Below, piece by piece: positions 18,239-28,936 of a DNA stretch of 64,000 bases (position 1 is its first letter; each line of letters starts with the position of its first letter). This DNA comes from Methanomicrobiales archaeon (lineage in GTDB: Archaea; Halobacteriota; Methanomicrobia; Methanomicrobiales; Methanospirillaceae), in the NCBI GenBank assembly GCA_012729535.1, contig JAAYCY010000064.1, forward strand, positions 1-64,000, in the 5' to 3' direction. The position numbers and the translations under genes are program-made. The notes beneath the pieces were generated by a model. That model ran no database searches, was not told where the DNA came from, and saw nothing but the letters and a program-made list of their open reading frames with translations.

Positions 18239-19417
18239 CTATGATCCCGGTGGTTGTTTTATCGGCGCTGAAAAACAGTACCTGGACAATGATTCAACAA
18301 GTTTTATGGTAACCTGGGAACCCAGTTCAGGTTCCAATGATTCAAGCCAGACATAAAAACCTACTTTTGGCGGAGTTTTTCGTTCATATTTGAAAGTCCC
18401 GTGTCCGTCATAGACCATTTTATAATATTCCTTCTTTTGTCTTGGTTTAAGATAAATGAGCGGACTGTAATCAGGAATATCAGCGGCAAGAATAATCCTG
18501 GAAAAGTTCGCATTCAATTCCTGAGCATTAAATGTTTGATCCCGGTATACAAATTTATAATGCTCACAAAGCCGTTTTGTTGTTGAAGGAAAAAGCCGGC
18601 CAAAGAGGATCTTTTTTACCAGCGTGTGTGTCCGATATGGAGAAGGAAGATCAATGGGTTCATCATTGTTTCCAAGATGGGAAAATACCCATTCTTTTTC
18701 CATATCATGGAATTGCTTATAGGGAAATGGAGCTGCCGTGATAAGTTCAGTTGAAAGACAGGTTTTTCCTGGGGGGAGAACCGGTTTTAATGACTGTTTA
18801 CTCCATGTTCCTGCGATATGTTTTCTGAAATTATCACATGAGCGGGTACAGATGGAAATATGTTCTTCAGATCCGAGGACTTTTCTCCCTCCTTTATAAT
18901 TTGTGAGAGGGAAGGATGTGACCAGAATGAATGTCACTGCTTTCTGGTTAAAGAGGTACCTGATAACCTGTTTTTTATAATAGATCTCCTGTAGAAAATC
19001 CTTCAGATCAGATGGAGATGTCACCACTTCAACGAAAATCAGTGTCCCATCCGGTTTTGTCATTAGGAGATCAAATTCAGCAAGGTCCTGTCCATTCCCC
19101 CGAATGGTAATATCCCCGTTTCTTGAGTAAAAAAAACCGTTCTGACCAAGTGCCGGAAAGGGTTTTTTGCCCCGTGCATCCGCTCCCTTCAGGATGACTG
19201 TTTTGATGGTGTCCGTCTTACTGGCGAGATCCAGAAAGAGTTCGTATGTGATCATTTCAAACCATCGTCCTTCTGCGGATCTCATGAAAGAAATATCTTC
19301 AGAAAAGAGATTCTTTTTTTCTAACCTGGACAAGTGCCGCAATGCCCGTTGAGCGTGCTCTTTTTTTGGTTGACAAAGTTTTTGGTTTGACCCGATCCAT
19401 TCGGCGAGATTTTCCAT
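18239..19417 (-). CDS. orphan protein with PD-(D/E)XK-like nuclease core
   Basis: This 392-residue protein was not assigned to a named family. Residues 50-145 resemble a PD-(D/E)XK phosphodiesterase fold: helix with E54 (EGRWFEMITYEL), D116 in AEFDLLMT and E130 in LIFVEVVT, then a helix with QEIYYKKQVIRYLF. The usual lysine of E-x-K is replaced (E130-V-V132), so activity is uncertain; K144 or other lysines could substitute. The C-terminal two-thirds (150-392) show no familiar domain. It stands alone, facing gdhA, with no methylase, helicase or toxin partner nearby. The start at 19417 has no competing upstream start. Confidence 0.5.
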   Translation of the reverse strand: MENLAEWIGSNQKLCQPKKEHAQRALRHLSRLEKKNLFSEDISFMRSAEGRWFEMITYELFLDLASKTDTIKTVILKGADARGKKPFPALGQNGFFYSRNGDITIRGNGQDLAEFDLLMTKPDGTLIFVEVVTSPSDLKDFLQEIYYKKQVIRYLFNQKAVTFILVTSFPLTNYKGGRKVLGSEEHISICTRSCDNFRKHIAGTWSKQSLKPVLPPGKTCLSTELITAAPFPYKQFHDMEKEWVFSHLGNNDEPIDLPSPYRTHTLVKKILFGRLFPSTTKRLCEHYKFVYRDQTFNAQELNANFSRIILAADIPDYSPLIYLKPRQKKEYYKMVYDGHGTFKYERKTPPKVGFYVWLESLEPELGSQVTIKLVESLSRYCFSAPIKQPPGS

Positions 19418-19646
19418 TATTATTTGACACTATCCTCCATATTCCGTCGATTATGGTATTGTAAAAAAAATCATCCTTTTTATTTCTCTCCGGGAACGGA
19501 GAAGGACAATTCCTTTAAAAATAGACAATAATGATTGATATAGGTTATTCCCGCGCAGCAGGTGTTTTTTATTATTGAGCTATCTGGGATGAGATTTGCC
19601 ATGTTCTCTAATCAATCTGGTTTTTATCATAATTTTTTGACAATAA

Positions 19647-19655
19647 TTTTATATG
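19647..19655 (+). promoter_or_regulatory. putative TATA box for the tRNA-Lys/rpo transcription unit
   Basis: TTTTATATG lies about 50 bases before tRNA-Lys, in an AT-rich context. Transcription would begin near 19678-19682 and could run through the tRNA into rpoH and the polymerase genes, since only 65 bases separate the tRNA from rpoH and no terminator is visible. Confidence 0.45.
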
Positions 19656-19697
19656 GGAATACATCATTCTAATACTGCTACAGATCAGTGGCTAACG

Positions 19698-19771
19698 GGG
19701 TTCGTAGCTCAGTTCGGCAGAGCGCCTGGCTTTTAACCAGGTGGTCGGGGGTTCAAATCCCCTCGAGCCCG
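19698..19771 (+). tRNA. tRNA-Lys (anticodon UUU)
   Basis: A complete cloverleaf can be drawn: acceptor GGGTTCG pairing with CGAGCCC (one G-T), D-arm GCTC/GAGC, anticodon stem CCTGG/CCAGG with loop CTTTTAA giving anticodon TTT, and T-arm GGGGG-TTCAAAT-CCCCT. The discriminator base is G, and CCA is not encoded directly after it, as is common in archaea. No intron is present. It lies 65 bases upstream of rpoH on the same strand. Confidence 0.95.
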
Positions 19772-19836
19772 CTCCACGACAGTTGTGGTCTTTTCGTGCA
19801 GACTTTTTACCGAAACGCGTTTCCAGGGGGTATGGC

Positions 19837-20088
19837 GTGACCGCCGAGTTGAATGTACTCAAACATGAGATGGTGCCAGAACACAGTATCATGAGTGAAG
19901 AAGATGTCAAAAATCTTTTTACCAGATACCAGATCGGACCCGAGCAGCTGCCCAAGATCTACCATGATGATCCGGCAGTACAGGCAATAGGGGCCAGAAT
20001 TAGCGACGTAATTAAAATCGTCCGAAAAAGTATGACTGCGGGCCGTGCTGAAGCATACCGGCTTGTGGTGCGAAGACCCAAAAAATAA
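19837..20088 (+). CDS. rpoH: RNA polymerase subunit H (Rpo5)
   Basis: This small archaeal polymerase subunit is homologous to the C-terminal domain of eukaryotic RPB5. Translation from the GTG at 19837 gives 83 residues beginning [21 protein letters not shown] after Met, which matches the family start. The GTG is preceded by GGGGG. The typical end [10 protein letters not shown] is present. Longer in-frame reading back into the tRNA gene is rejected. It starts the canonical H-B''-B'-A'-A'' operon of Euryarchaeota. Confidence 0.93.
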   Translation: MTAELNVLKHEMVPEHSIMSEEDVKNLFTRYQIGPEQLPKIYHDDPAVQAIGARISDVIKIVRKSMTAGRAEAYRLVVRRPKK

Positions 20089-20107
20089 TCTTTCCGGGGC
20101 TGATCTG

Positions 20108-21664
20108 TTGATAGACTTAAGTATACTTTCCCAGGCTTACTTTTCCCGTGAACATGTAGCCCGACATCAGTTGGATTCGTATAATCATTTTCTCATTAAC
20201 AATCTTCAAAAAGTCGTTGATGAGCAGCGGGTCATCGAAACTGATATCGAGTCCAGGGGAAAAGGGAACGAACCGGTCTCTGTAGAACTTGGAGACCTGA
20301 AAATTTTAAAACCGCTTGTTCGTGAAGCAGACGGTTCACAATCAGAACTTTATCCCGGTGAGGCACGGCTGCGTAATATTACGTATGCTGCACCAATCCA
20401 GCTTGACCTGACGCTTGTACAGGGAGGAATCAGGCATGAACCGGTGACTGCAACAATCGGACAACTTCCCATCATGGTAGGTTCAGTTGCCTGCAACCTT
20501 CATGGCATGACTGATGATGAGAGGACTTCTCATGGGGAAGATCCCCTTGACCCGGGTGGCTATTTTATTGTTAATGGAACTGAGCGGGTTCTCATGACTC
20601 TTGAAGATCTTGCCTCTAACAAGATCATGACCGAGTATACCGAGCGATATAATGAAAGAATTTATGTTGCTAAGGTTTTCTCCCAGTTTCGTGGTTATCG
20701 TGCACTTGTAGTTGTCGAACGGAACCGTAAGAATTTGCTTGAAGTGACTTTCCCTTCGGTTGCAGGACATCTCCGGTTTGTTGACATGATGCGGGCTCTT
20801 GGAATGACCAGCGATGCAGATATTGTCAGAGCGGTATCAACCGATGAAGAGATTCTCACATTCATGATGCAGAATCTTGAGGAGAGCGAATGTGAAACCG
20901 TTGAATGTGGTGTCATGTATGTCGGGAAAAAACTCGCTCCAAATCAGACTCGTGATTATCAAAGAAAACGTGCAGAATTTGTTCTTGATAACTACTTACT
21001 TCCTCACTTAAACTACCTGATGCCACGGACAGTTGATGAAGAGGATGAGGAGTGTATGAAGATCGTCCATTCCGTCCGTCTTGCAAAAGCCCACTTCCTT
21101 GGAAGGATGGCAGAGGCCTGTTTTGATCTTGTCCTGAACCGGCGTCGGATAGATGATAAGGATCATTACGCAAATAAACGGCTTAAACTGGCCGGAGATC
21201 TCATGGAAGATCTGTTCCGAATATCACTGAACCGTCTCACCCGTGATATTAAGTACCAGCTGGAGCGTGCCAGCATGAGACACCGGGATCTCTCCATTGC
21301 TACTGCAGTACGTGCAGATGTTCTCACAGAACGTCTTTTACATCCTCTAGCAACAGGAAACTGGGTCGGAGGAAGAACAGGTGTATCCCAACTTCTTGAT
21401 CGCATTGATCACATGAGTGTACTATCCCACTTACGAAGAGTGATTTCTCCTCTGTCCCGATCACAGCCACATTTCGAAGCTCGTGATCTTCATCCGACAC
21501 AATGGGGAAGGATATGTCCTAGTGAGACTCCTGAAGGACCAAATTGTGGTCTTGTGAAAAATTTCGCCCAGATGGTTGAGATAAGTAAGGGTGTCCTGTC
21601 AGACGAAGAAATCGTCCGGTTGCTTTATGGTATGGGTGTTGAACAAATTGGAGTTGAAATCTGA
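20108..21664 (+). CDS. rpoB2: RNA polymerase subunit B'' (Rpo2N)
   Basis: This is the N-terminal half of the second-largest polymerase subunit, 518 residues. The TTG at 20108 is taken as the start ([20 protein letters not shown] follows); a CTG just before it is an alternative. The frame extends upstream into rpoH, but that part is not conserved in style. Family blocks include [19 protein letters not shown], the NRFLE-like region, and near the end [23 protein letters not shown]. The stop overlaps the start of rpoB1 by one base, so the two halves are translationally coupled. Confidence 0.94.
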   Translation: MIDLSILSQAYFSREHVARHQLDSYNHFLINNLQKVVDEQRVIETDIESRGKGNEPVSVELGDLKILKPLVREADGSQSELYPGEARLRNITYAAPIQLDLTLVQGGIRHEPVTATIGQLPIMVGSVACNLHGMTDDERTSHGEDPLDPGGYFIVNGTERVLMTLEDLASNKIMTEYTERYNERIYVAKVFSQFRGYRALVVVERNRKNLLEVTFPSVAGHLRFVDMMRALGMTSDADIVRAVSTDEEILTFMMQNLEESECETVECGVMYVGKKLAPNQTRDYQRKRAEFVLDNYLLPHLNYLMPRTVDEEDEECMKIVHSVRLAKAHFLGRMAEACFDLVLNRRRIDDKDHYANKRLKLAGDLMEDLFRISLNRLTRDIKYQLERASMRHRDLSIATAVRADVLTERLLHPLATGNWVGGRTGVSQLLDRIDHMSVLSHLRRVISPLSRSQPHFEARDLHPTQWGRICPSETPEGPNCGLVKNFAQMVEISKGVLSDEEIVRLLYGMGVEQIGVEI

Positions 21665-23484
21665 TGATAACCACACAGTCGAGGGTTTTTGTTGATGGTG
21701 CCCTTATCGGGCTTGTAGAAGATCCCAAGGAACTGGTCGGAAAAATACGGGCAATGAGACGACAGGGAGTCCTTTCTACAGAAGTAAACTGTTCATACAA
21801 AGAATTCAACGGTGATGTTATCATCCATACCGATCGCGGGCGGGCCAGAAGGCCTCTTATTGTCCTTCAGGATGGCGTTCCTACATTACCTGACGAGGAA
21901 ATTCAAAAACTTAAAAATAAAGAGATCGAATTTCCTGATCTCATTAAAAAGGGATATATCGAACTTATTGATGCTGAAGAGGAAGAAGACCTCAATATTG
22001 CAATCAGACCTGAAGATCTCACTCCTCAACATACTCACCTTGAAGTTGATCCATCTCTGATTCTTGGTATCGGAGCGGCTCACGTTCCCTTTCCCGAGCA
22101 CAATGCATCTCCCCGTGTAACCATGGGAGCAGGAATGGTCAAACAGGCACTCGGGTTTGGCTGTGCAAACATGAAACTCAGGCCGGATACCCGTGGTCAC
22201 CAGCTTCACTATGTTCAAAAACCACTTGTGTATACCCAGACATCAAATGTAATAGGTTCAGATGATCGTGCAGCCGGCCAGAATTTCGTCGTCGCAATCC
22301 TTTCTTACGAGGGATATAATATTGAAGATGCCCTGATTTTTAACAAGGCATCCATTGACCGGGGTGTTGGCCGGTCACACTTTTTCAGGACTTATGAAGG
22401 TGAAGAACGCCGGTATCCTGGGGGTCAGATTGACCGTATAGAAGTGCCGGACGAAGAAGTAACCGGTGCACACGGTTCTGATTATTACTCAAACCTTGAT
22501 GATGACGGTGTCATTAATCCTGAAACGGTTGTAAAAGAGAAAGATGTAATCATTGGAAAGACCTCTCCACCCCGTTTCCTTGAAGAACCGACTTCTGAAT
22601 TGATTACTGTAGAAAAACGCCGTGATACATCGGTAACGATGCGTTCCAACGAACATGGTATTGTTGACACGGTTATCCTGACCGAGGGAGAGAATAATTC
22701 AAAACTTGTCAAAGTCAGAACCAGAGATCTCCGTATTCCGGAAGTCGGGGACAAGTTTGCTTCCCGTCATGGCCAGAAAGGGGTGGTTGGTCTTATCACT
22801 CCTGCTGTTGATATGCCCTTTACTGCAGGAGGTTTGACACCAGATCTCGTAATTAATCCTCATGCAATTCCTTCCCGTATGACCATTGGTCATATGCTTG
22901 AGATGCTTGGAGGAAAGGTAGGATCTCTTGAAGGGCGACGAATTTCTGGTACTGCTTTCTCAGGGGAGAGCGAAGAGGATTTACGGGCATCTCTGAAAAA
23001 GTTTGGTTTTTCACATACCGGACGTGAAGCAATGTGGGATGGCATTACCGGAAGGCGTTTTTTTGCAGACATCTACGTTGGTGTAATTTACTACCAGAAA
23101 CTGTACCACATGGTTTCATCCAAGATGCATGCCCGTTCCAGGGGTCCTGTGCAGGTTCTTACCCGGCAGCCCACAGAAGGTCGTGCCCGTGAAGGAGGTT
23201 TGCGTTTTGGAGAAATGGAGCGTGATGTGATGATTGGTCATGGAGCTGCCATGGCTCTTAAAGAACGTCTGCTCGAAGAATCTGACAAAGTAACCGAGTA
23301 TGTCTGTGCAAAATGCGGAATGGTAGCAATGCTCGACCGCAAGCAGAACATTACCCGGTGCCTGAATTGTGGCAGTGAAACAGACATCTACCCGGTAGAG
23401 ATGTCTTATGCATTCAAATTACTCCTCGATGAGATGAAGAGTATGACCATTGCTCCCCGTCTCAAACTTGAGGATGTTGTATAA
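21664..23484 (+). CDS. rpoB1: RNA polymerase subunit B' (Rpo2C)
   Basis: This is the C-terminal half of the second-largest polymerase subunit, 606 residues. It contains the nucleotide-binding and catalytic-site blocks [18 protein letters not shown] and [15 protein letters not shown], the [18 protein letters not shown] block, and the C-terminal zinc site (CAKCGMV then CLNCGSE). The split of B into B'' and B' is standard in methanogens. It starts one base into the rpoB2 stop, and rpoA1 follows after 14 bases with a strong AAGGAGGAG ribosome binding site. Confidence 0.96.
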   Translation: MITTQSRVFVDGALIGLVEDPKELVGKIRAMRRQGVLSTEVNCSYKEFNGDVIIHTDRGRARRPLIVLQDGVPTLPDEEIQKLKNKEIEFPDLIKKGYIELIDAEEEEDLNIAIRPEDLTPQHTHLEVDPSLILGIGAAHVPFPEHNASPRVTMGAGMVKQALGFGCANMKLRPDTRGHQLHYVQKPLVYTQTSNVIGSDDRAAGQNFVVAILSYEGYNIEDALIFNKASIDRGVGRSHFFRTYEGEERRYPGGQIDRIEVPDEEVTGAHGSDYYSNLDDDGVINPETVVKEKDVIIGKTSPPRFLEEPTSELITVEKRRDTSVTMRSNEHGIVDTVILTEGENNSKLVKVRTRDLRIPEVGDKFASRHGQKGVVGLITPAVDMPFTAGGLTPDLVINPHAIPSRMTIGHMLEMLGGKVGSLEGRRISGTAFSGESEEDLRASLKKFGFSHTGREAMWDGITGRRFFADIYVGVIYYQKLYHMVSSKMHARSRGPVQVLTRQPTEGRAREGGLRFGEMERDVMIGHGAAMALKERLLEESDKVTEYVCAKCGMVAMLDRKQNITRCLNCGSETDIYPVEMSYAFKLLLDEMKSMTIAPRLKLEDVV

Positions 23485-23498
23485 GGAGGAGAAGAGTT

Positions 23499-26159
23499 AT
23501 GCCAAGTCCTAAACGGATCGGGAAGATCGAGTTTGGTCTCCTCTCCCCGAAAGAAATCCGCCAGATGAGTGTTCGGAAAATTATCTGGGCGGATACCTAT
23601 GATGATGACGGGTTTCCCTATCCCCAGGGTCTGATGGATTTGCACCTTGGTGTTATTGATCCAGGCCTTCGGTGCAAGACCTGTAGTCAGAAAGCAGGGG
23701 AATGTCCCGGACATTTTGGCCATATCGAACTTGCAAAACCAGTCATCCATGTTGGATATACCCGTCTTATCAGGAAACTGCTCCGCGTTACCTGTCGTGA
23801 ATGTGGTCGCCTTCTCCTGTCCGATGAAGAAATTGAAAAGATCATCGGTCCTGAAGAGGAGATGGGAACAGATTCTGTCAGCGAAAAAGACGTTAAAAAG
23901 GAGCGTATCTGTCCGCACTGTGGTGAACAGCAACTCAAAATCAACTTTGAAAAACCCACGACATTTGCTGAGATTACAACCGATGACCGTGGTAAAAAGG
24001 TTGAAAATAAATTAACACCTGCAGACATTCGTGCACGTCTTGAAAAGATCCCTGACGATGATCTGCAAAAGCTTGGAATAGTTGGAGATGTAGCCCGGCC
24101 TGAATGGACAATAATGACAGTACTTCCTGTTCCACCGGTCACCATGCGTCCATCCATTATTCTGGAAAATGGTCAGCGTTCTGAAGATGACTTGACCCAC
24201 AAACTTGTTGATATTATCAGAATTAATCAGCGGTTTAAAGAAAACCAGGATGCAGGAGCTCCACAACTGATCATTGAAGATTTGTGGGAACTGCTCCAGT
24301 ACCATGTCACGACATATATTGATAATGAAGTGGCAGGTTGTCCCCCTGCACGACACCGTTCAGGACGTCCGCTCAAAACTCTGTCACAGCGTCTGAAAGG
24401 AAAAGATGGTCGTTTTAGAGGAAGTTTGTCAGGTAAGCGTGTGAATTTCTCGTCACGTACCGTCATTTCCCCAAATCCGAACCTCTCGGTAAGTGAAGTG
24501 GGTATTCCGCAGAAGATAGCTAATGAGATGACGATTCCCGTTCAGGTTACAACGTTTAATATAGATGAACTTCGCCGGATTGTCCGTGTTGGTCCGGAAC
24601 GACCTGACCTGAAAAGTCCTTGTGGTGCTAACTATGTTATCAGGCCGGATAAGCGTCGTATTCGTCTGGTAAATGGTACTGGTGCAGAGGATGGGAATCT
24701 TGACTTTGTTGCAGATCAGTTAGAAGTAGGTTGGATAGTTGAACGTCACCTCCGCGATGGAGATATCGTTCTATTTAATCGTCAGCCATCACTTCACCGG
24801 ATGTCTATCATGGCCCACTGGGTCAGGGTCATGGATGGGAAAACCTTCCGGCTTAATCCTGCTGTCTGTCCGCCATATAACGCGGATTTTGATGGTGACG
24901 AAATGAACCTGCATATCCCGCAGACTGAGGAGGCACGTGTTGAAGCGGCCATGCTAGCTGCCGTGCAGGAAAACATTCTCTCACCAAGGTTTGGAGGGCC
25001 AATTATCGGTGGTATCCACGATCATATTTCCGGGATATTCCTCCTCACTCACACGCTTCGGTGGTTTACCAAGGAAGAGACGATAGATCTTCTGAAAAAC
25101 AACAATATCGACAGGCTCGGAGAACCGGGAAAAGTCGAGAATGGAATTCAGTACTGGTCTAATAAACAAATATTCTCCAAGATACTGCCCGATGATCTTA
25201 ACATGGTGTTCCGTGCATCATCCTGCATTAATTGCGATGAATGTAAGCGGGTTAACTGTGAACGTGATGCATATGTCCAGATTATCGATGGTGAACTGAT
25301 CTCCGGAGTTATTGATAAGAAGGCTGTTGGGGCATTTGATGGAGCGATTCTTCACCGGATCATCCGTCAGTACCAGTATGCCCGTGCTGCCCAGTTCATC
25401 GATGACATGACCCGGCTTTCTATCCGTGGAATTATGCATGACGGGTTTACATTCGCGATTGATGACGAAGACCTCTCAAAGAGTGATTACGGTCAGATAC
25501 GTGAGGTACTCGAGCGTGCAGCACAGGATGTCGAGCGTCGTATCCAGATCTTCCAGGACGGACAGTTAGAACCTATGCCGGGAAGAACTCCTGAAGAGAC
25601 TCTTGAAATGCAGATCATGCAGGTGCTTGGAAAAGCACGTGACAATACCGGAGAAATTGCAGGCCGACACCTTGGTCTTTCCAACTCTGCTGTGGTTATG
25701 GCTGTTTCCGGGGCAAGAGGTTCAATGCTTAACCTGACACAAATGGCAGGTTGTGTCGGACAGCAGGCCGTTCGTGGTGAGCGTATCATGAGAGGGTACG
25801 AAGATAGGACACTTCCTCACTTTAAGAAAGATGACCGGGGTGCAAGGGCCCATGGGTTTGTAATGAATAGTTACAAATCAGGTCTGGATCCGACTGAATT
25901 CTTCTTCCATGCTATCGGAGGTCGTGAAGGTCTTGTCGATACTGCGGTCAGAACATCCCAGTCTGGTTACCTGCAGCGAAGAATGATCAATGCTCTTCAG
26001 GATCTGAAAGTCGCGTATGACATGACGGTCAGGACAACGGGAGGCAGAATTATCCAGTTCGAATATGGTGAAGACTCAACCGATCCCATGAAAAGTTCCT
26101 TTGGTGAGCCGGTGGATGTTGAAGGGATTGTGAGTAACATCCTCAAGGAGGAGATTTAA
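23499..26159 (+). CDS. rpoA1: RNA polymerase subunit A' (Rpo1N)
   Basis: This is the N-terminal part of the largest polymerase subunit, 886 residues. The zinc-binding clamp ([20 protein letters not shown]) lies near residue 56, and a second cluster (CRECGR, CPHCGEQ) follows. The Mg-binding active-site motif [12 protein letters not shown] is near residue 462. A further Cys-rich element ([13 protein letters not shown]) lies near residue 576, as is usual in archaea. The protein ends in the trigger-loop-proximal region, and the bridge helix continues into A''. The stop TAA overlaps the ATG of rpoA2 by one base. Confidence 0.96.
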   Translation: MPSPKRIGKIEFGLLSPKEIRQMSVRKIIWADTYDDDGFPYPQGLMDLHLGVIDPGLRCKTCSQKAGECPGHFGHIELAKPVIHVGYTRLIRKLLRVTCRECGRLLLSDEEIEKIIGPEEEMGTDSVSEKDVKKERICPHCGEQQLKINFEKPTTFAEITTDDRGKKVENKLTPADIRARLEKIPDDDLQKLGIVGDVARPEWTIMTVLPVPPVTMRPSIILENGQRSEDDLTHKLVDIIRINQRFKENQDAGAPQLIIEDLWELLQYHVTTYIDNEVAGCPPARHRSGRPLKTLSQRLKGKDGRFRGSLSGKRVNFSSRTVISPNPNLSVSEVGIPQKIANEMTIPVQVTTFNIDELRRIVRVGPERPDLKSPCGANYVIRPDKRRIRLVNGTGAEDGNLDFVADQLEVGWIVERHLRDGDIVLFNRQPSLHRMSIMAHWVRVMDGKTFRLNPAVCPPYNADFDGDEMNLHIPQTEEARVEAAMLAAVQENILSPRFGGPIIGGIHDHISGIFLLTHTLRWFTKEETIDLLKNNNIDRLGEPGKVENGIQYWSNKQIFSKILPDDLNMVFRASSCINCDECKRVNCERDAYVQIIDGELISGVIDKKAVGAFDGAILHRIIRQYQYARAAQFIDDMTRLSIRGIMHDGFTFAIDDEDLSKSDYGQIREVLERAAQDVERRIQIFQDGQLEPMPGRTPEETLEMQIMQVLGKARDNTGEIAGRHLGLSNSAVVMAVSGARGSMLNLTQMAGCVGQQAVRGERIMRGYEDRTLPHFKKDDRGARAHGFVMNSYKSGLDPTEFFFHAIGGREGLVDTAVRTSQSGYLQRRMINALQDLKVAYDMTVRTTGGRIIQFEYGEDSTDPMKSSFGEPVDVEGIVSNILKEEI

Positions 26160-28129
26160 TGGAAGAGTTGAAGATTCCATCAGATGCAGCATCTAAAGTC
26201 CTCCGTTATTTTGAGGAACACAAGGTAAAACGCAAATTCCCTGACGATGTTCCGGACCATATCCGTGAGATTCTCATCGAGATGGTCGAGACCCAGATGA
26301 AGGCAGAAGATGAAGAGGCTGAAGATACCATTGATGACCAGACATTCATTGCCAGAATGGAGGACCTTATCCATGCGGAAAAGTTCTATGAATGGTTAAA
26401 CGAAAGTTTCATGCCCCTTGTGAGGGCCTCTGAAGATGATGATGAAGAAACAGCGGAGGTTCTTCCTCAGACTATCATCACTCCTACTGCCCGTCCACGC
26501 CTCACTCCCCTGGACAAAAAGTCAATGGAAGTCAGGGAGTTCTTCTCAGATCATCAGATGAATGAAGGCAATCTGGACAAGATTCCTGAACGGGTTGAGC
26601 GTATACTGAAAGAACGGATCAAGGAAATTAAAAGGGAAGAAAATCCGAATTTCCGTCTGACCCAGAAGCAGTACACGGTATTTCTCTCAGACCTGTTAAA
26701 AAGAGGTGAATTTGAGAACTGGGTAATGCAGACATTTCCGCTTCCAGCTGACATGGAACAGGAAGTCTTTACGGTCAGAAAGATCATTCCCGAAGAAGAG
26801 TTACAAATCCCTGACTGGGTGGATAAAGCAAGATTTGAGTCTTTGAACCGGTTTGAACAGGATAAATTCCGTGCACTCCTTCGCGATCATCTTTCATCTG
26901 TTACTGAATTATTGGAACATGATACAGTTATTCAGCGAATATCAAACAGGTTTTTTGAACTGATAGCAATTGGTCTTCCTCACCGGACCAATACCACCCT
27001 TGCACGGATCATCATTTCCCGGGAAAATGGGGGACTAACTGATCCCTCACGTATTGTTTCTGACGAGCATTATGCAAAAATTCTTGCCCAGATGGTTAAG
27101 GAATACCAGCACACCAGGATCGAACCTTGCGAAGCAGTAGGGGTTATTGCAGCACAATCGATTGGAGAACCAGGTACCCAGATGACGATGCGTACCTTCC
27201 ACTATGCGGGTGTTGCTGAAATTAACGTTACATTAGGTCTTCCCCGGCTGATTGAGATCATGGATGCAAGAAAAGAGCCTTCAACTCCAACCATGACCAT
27301 CTTCCTTCGGGAAGGGTACTCAACCGATCGTGATAAGGCAAGGCAGGTCTCATGGCAGATAGAAGCAGCTCCCCTGCAGGAATTCGGAGATATCACAACA
27401 GATATGGCAAACATGCAGATTGTGGTCCATATCAACAAGGCGGTCTGCGACAAGCGAAAGATTTCTGTCCGTGATATACTCGAAATTGCACCAAAAAAGA
27501 TCCGTGAAAGACGACACTATCGTGATTTCGAGTTTGAAACCAATGAATCTGAAGCGTTGCTGGTGTTTATCCCAAAAGACAGAGGAAGTTATCAGAACCT
27601 GTTTCAGCTCAAGGAACATGTCAGAAATGTCATTGTTCAGGGTATTGATGACATTGAACGTGTCGTTGTAAGAAAAGAGTCTGGTGAATACATCCTCTAT
27701 ACTGAGGGATCCAACCTGAAGGATGTCTTTGCAATCCGCGGGGTTGATACAACCCGGACACGCACAAATAACATCAACGAAATTTCCCAGGTCCTCGGGG
27801 TTGAAGCAGCCAGAAATGCTATCATCAATGAAGCTCTGGCAACCCTGTCTGAACAGGGTATCATGGTTGACGTGCGTCACATTATGCTAGTTGCAGACAT
27901 GATGTGCATGGAAGGGGAAGTAAAACAGATCGGTCGTCATGGTATTGCCGGTGAAAAAGAGTCTGTTCTCTCACGGGCAGCATTCGAAGTTACCGTTAAC
28001 CATCTCCTGGATGCCGCAGTGGCACATGAATCTGACATCCTTTGTGGTGTGACAGAAAACGTCATCGTCGGTCAGCCAATCCAGCTTGGAACAGGGGATG
28101 TTAAATTAGTTGTTAAACAAAAAGTATAG
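26159..28129 (+). CDS. rpoA2: RNA polymerase subunit A'' (Rpo1C) with long duplicated N-terminal extension
   Basis: This is the C-terminal part of the largest polymerase subunit. The conserved A'' body begins around residue 265-275, with [18 protein letters not shown] near 326 and [20 protein letters not shown] after it. The total is 656 residues, while A'' is usually near 380-400. The extra 260 or so N-terminal residues are acidic, helical and internally duplicated. Residues 14-88 and 125-196 align (FF/YF-x-x-H, VP or IP, then E-x-IL, and L-x-x-x-x-F-x-x-W). Reading is continuous, without stop or frameshift, and starts at an ATG overlapping the rpoA1 stop, so the extension is probably translated. 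Its role is unknown. Confidence 0.93.
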   Translation: MEELKIPSDAASKVLRYFEEHKVKRKFPDDVPDHIREILIEMVETQMKAEDEEAEDTIDDQTFIARMEDLIHAEKFYEWLNESFMPLVRASEDDDEETAEVLPQTIITPTARPRLTPLDKKSMEVREFFSDHQMNEGNLDKIPERVERILKERIKEIKREENPNFRLTQKQYTVFLSDLLKRGEFENWVMQTFPLPADMEQEVFTVRKIIPEEELQIPDWVDKARFESLNRFEQDKFRALLRDHLSSVTELLEHDTVIQRISNRFFELIAIGLPHRTNTTLARIIISRENGGLTDPSRIVSDEHYAKILAQMVKEYQHTRIEPCEAVGVIAAQSIGEPGTQMTMRTFHYAGVAEINVTLGLPRLIEIMDARKEPSTPTMTIFLREGYSTDRDKARQVSWQIEAAPLQEFGDITTDMANMQIVVHINKAVCDKRKISVRDILEIAPKKIRERRHYRDFEFETNESEALLVFIPKDRGSYQNLFQLKEHVRNVIVQGIDDIERVVVRKESGEYILYTEGSNLKDVFAIRGVDTTRTRTNNINEISQVLGVEAARNAIINEALATLSEQGIMVDVRHIMLVADMMCMEGEVKQIGRHGIAGEKESVLSRAAFEVTVNHLLDAAVAHESDILCGVTENVIVGQPIQLGTGDVKLVVKQKV

Positions 28130-28140
28130 GGGTATTTGAT

Positions 28141-28428
28141 ATGGATTTCAATACATCGCTTAGGCGTGCAATCAAGACCGGGAAGGTTATCCTCGGTCAG
28201 CATGAAACAAAAGAAAGTATAGAGAACGGAACTGCAAAACTTGTGGTCATTGCGGCCAACTGTCCGGCAGAGTTCAGTGGATATGTTGCCGGGAAGGATG
28301 GAATCAAGACCTACATGTTTGAGGGATCAGGAGTCCAGCTTGGTCGTGCCTGTGGTAAACCCTTCATGGTCAGCGCATTGGCAATAGAAGAAACCGGTGA
28401 TTCTGACATCCTGGCTCTCACACGGTAA
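28141..28428 (+). CDS. rpl30e: ribosomal protein L30e (eL30)
   Basis: This 95-residue protein is of the L7Ae/L30e RNA-binding fold. The start MDFNTSLRRAIKTGKVILGQ, the lysine/alanine core KLVVIAANCP and the closing GRACGKPFMVSALAIEETGDSD are typical of archaeal L30e. It sits between rpoA2 and nusA, the classical position in Euryarchaeota, with gaps of 11 and 8 bases. It binds kink-turn RNA in the large subunit. Confidence 0.95.
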   Translation: MDFNTSLRRAIKTGKVILGQHETKESIENGTAKLVVIAANCPAEFSGYVAGKDGIKTYMFEGSGVQLGRACGKPFMVSALAIEETGDSDILALTR

Positions 28429-28436
28429 CGAGACTT

Positions 28437-28865
28437 ATGGGAGTAGTCCTGAATGAAGAGGCCATCGCTCTTATTGCCCAGTTTGAGCGTCTGACAGGGG
28501 CAGGAAGTCGTGATGTCATTGATGACGGGGAAGATGAACGCCTGATCTTTATCATCAATCCCGGTGATATGGGGTTTGCTATTGGAAAAAAAGGTGTCAA
28601 TATAAAAAAGGCATCCGAATCCTTCGGGAAAAAGATTGAAGCAGTTGAATATTCCGAGGATCCTGCTCAATTCATCAGGAACTGCTTTCATCCGGCACAG
28701 GTAAAAGAGATACAGTTCTCAGATTACCATGGGGAACAGATTGCCCATGTTGTTATCCGGGATGAAGATCGGGGACGTGCAATTGGAAAGTCAGGGAAAA
28801 ACCTGAATCGTTCAAAAATGCTCGCTCTCCGCGAACACGATATCCAGAATATCATCATAGAATAA
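28437..28865 (+). CDS. nusA: NusA-like transcription factor with two KH domains
   Basis: This 142-residue archaeal NusA consists only of KH domains. Two GXXG loops are visible: AIGKKGVN at about residues 48-55 and AIGKSGKN at about 113-120. It binds RNA and is presumed to act in transcription termination or pausing, but the S1 and polymerase-binding domains of bacterial NusA are absent. A good hairpin plus T-run follows directly after the stop, so the polymerase operon appears to end here. Confidence 0.94.
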   Translation: MGVVLNEEAIALIAQFERLTGAGSRDVIDDGEDERLIFIINPGDMGFAIGKKGVNIKKASESFGKKIEAVEYSEDPAQFIRNCFHPAQVKEIQFSDYHGEQIAHVVIRDEDRGRAIGKSGKNLNRSKMLALREHDIQNIIIE

Positions 28866-28900
28866 CCGGATAATTCTGGTTATACTCGTTTTTTGTTTTC
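28862..28900 (+). terminator. terminator of the rpo operon
   Basis: A 9-base-pair stem (ATAACCGGA at 28862-28870, TCTGGTTAT at 28875-28883, one G-T pair) with a TAAT loop is followed by CTCGTTTTTTGTTTTC. It begins inside the nusA stop region and is the clearest terminator-like structure in the window. Confidence 0.7.
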
Positions 28901-28936
28901 ATAATCTTGAAATAGGTAGCAGTAGGATTCACTCAT

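Noticed and set aside
18239-19417. Restriction-modification or other defence island
   Set aside because: Only one nuclease-like protein with an altered motif is present. No methylase, specificity subunit, toxin or mobile element is close.
19741-19836. N-terminal extension of rpoH into tRNA-Lys
   Set aside because: The extra residues are translated tRNA sequence. The RpoH family start matches the GTG at 19837.
20045-20107. N-terminal extension of rpoB2 overlapping rpoH
   Set aside because: It is out-of-frame rpoH sequence and not like the family N-terminus, which begins near the TTG at 20108.
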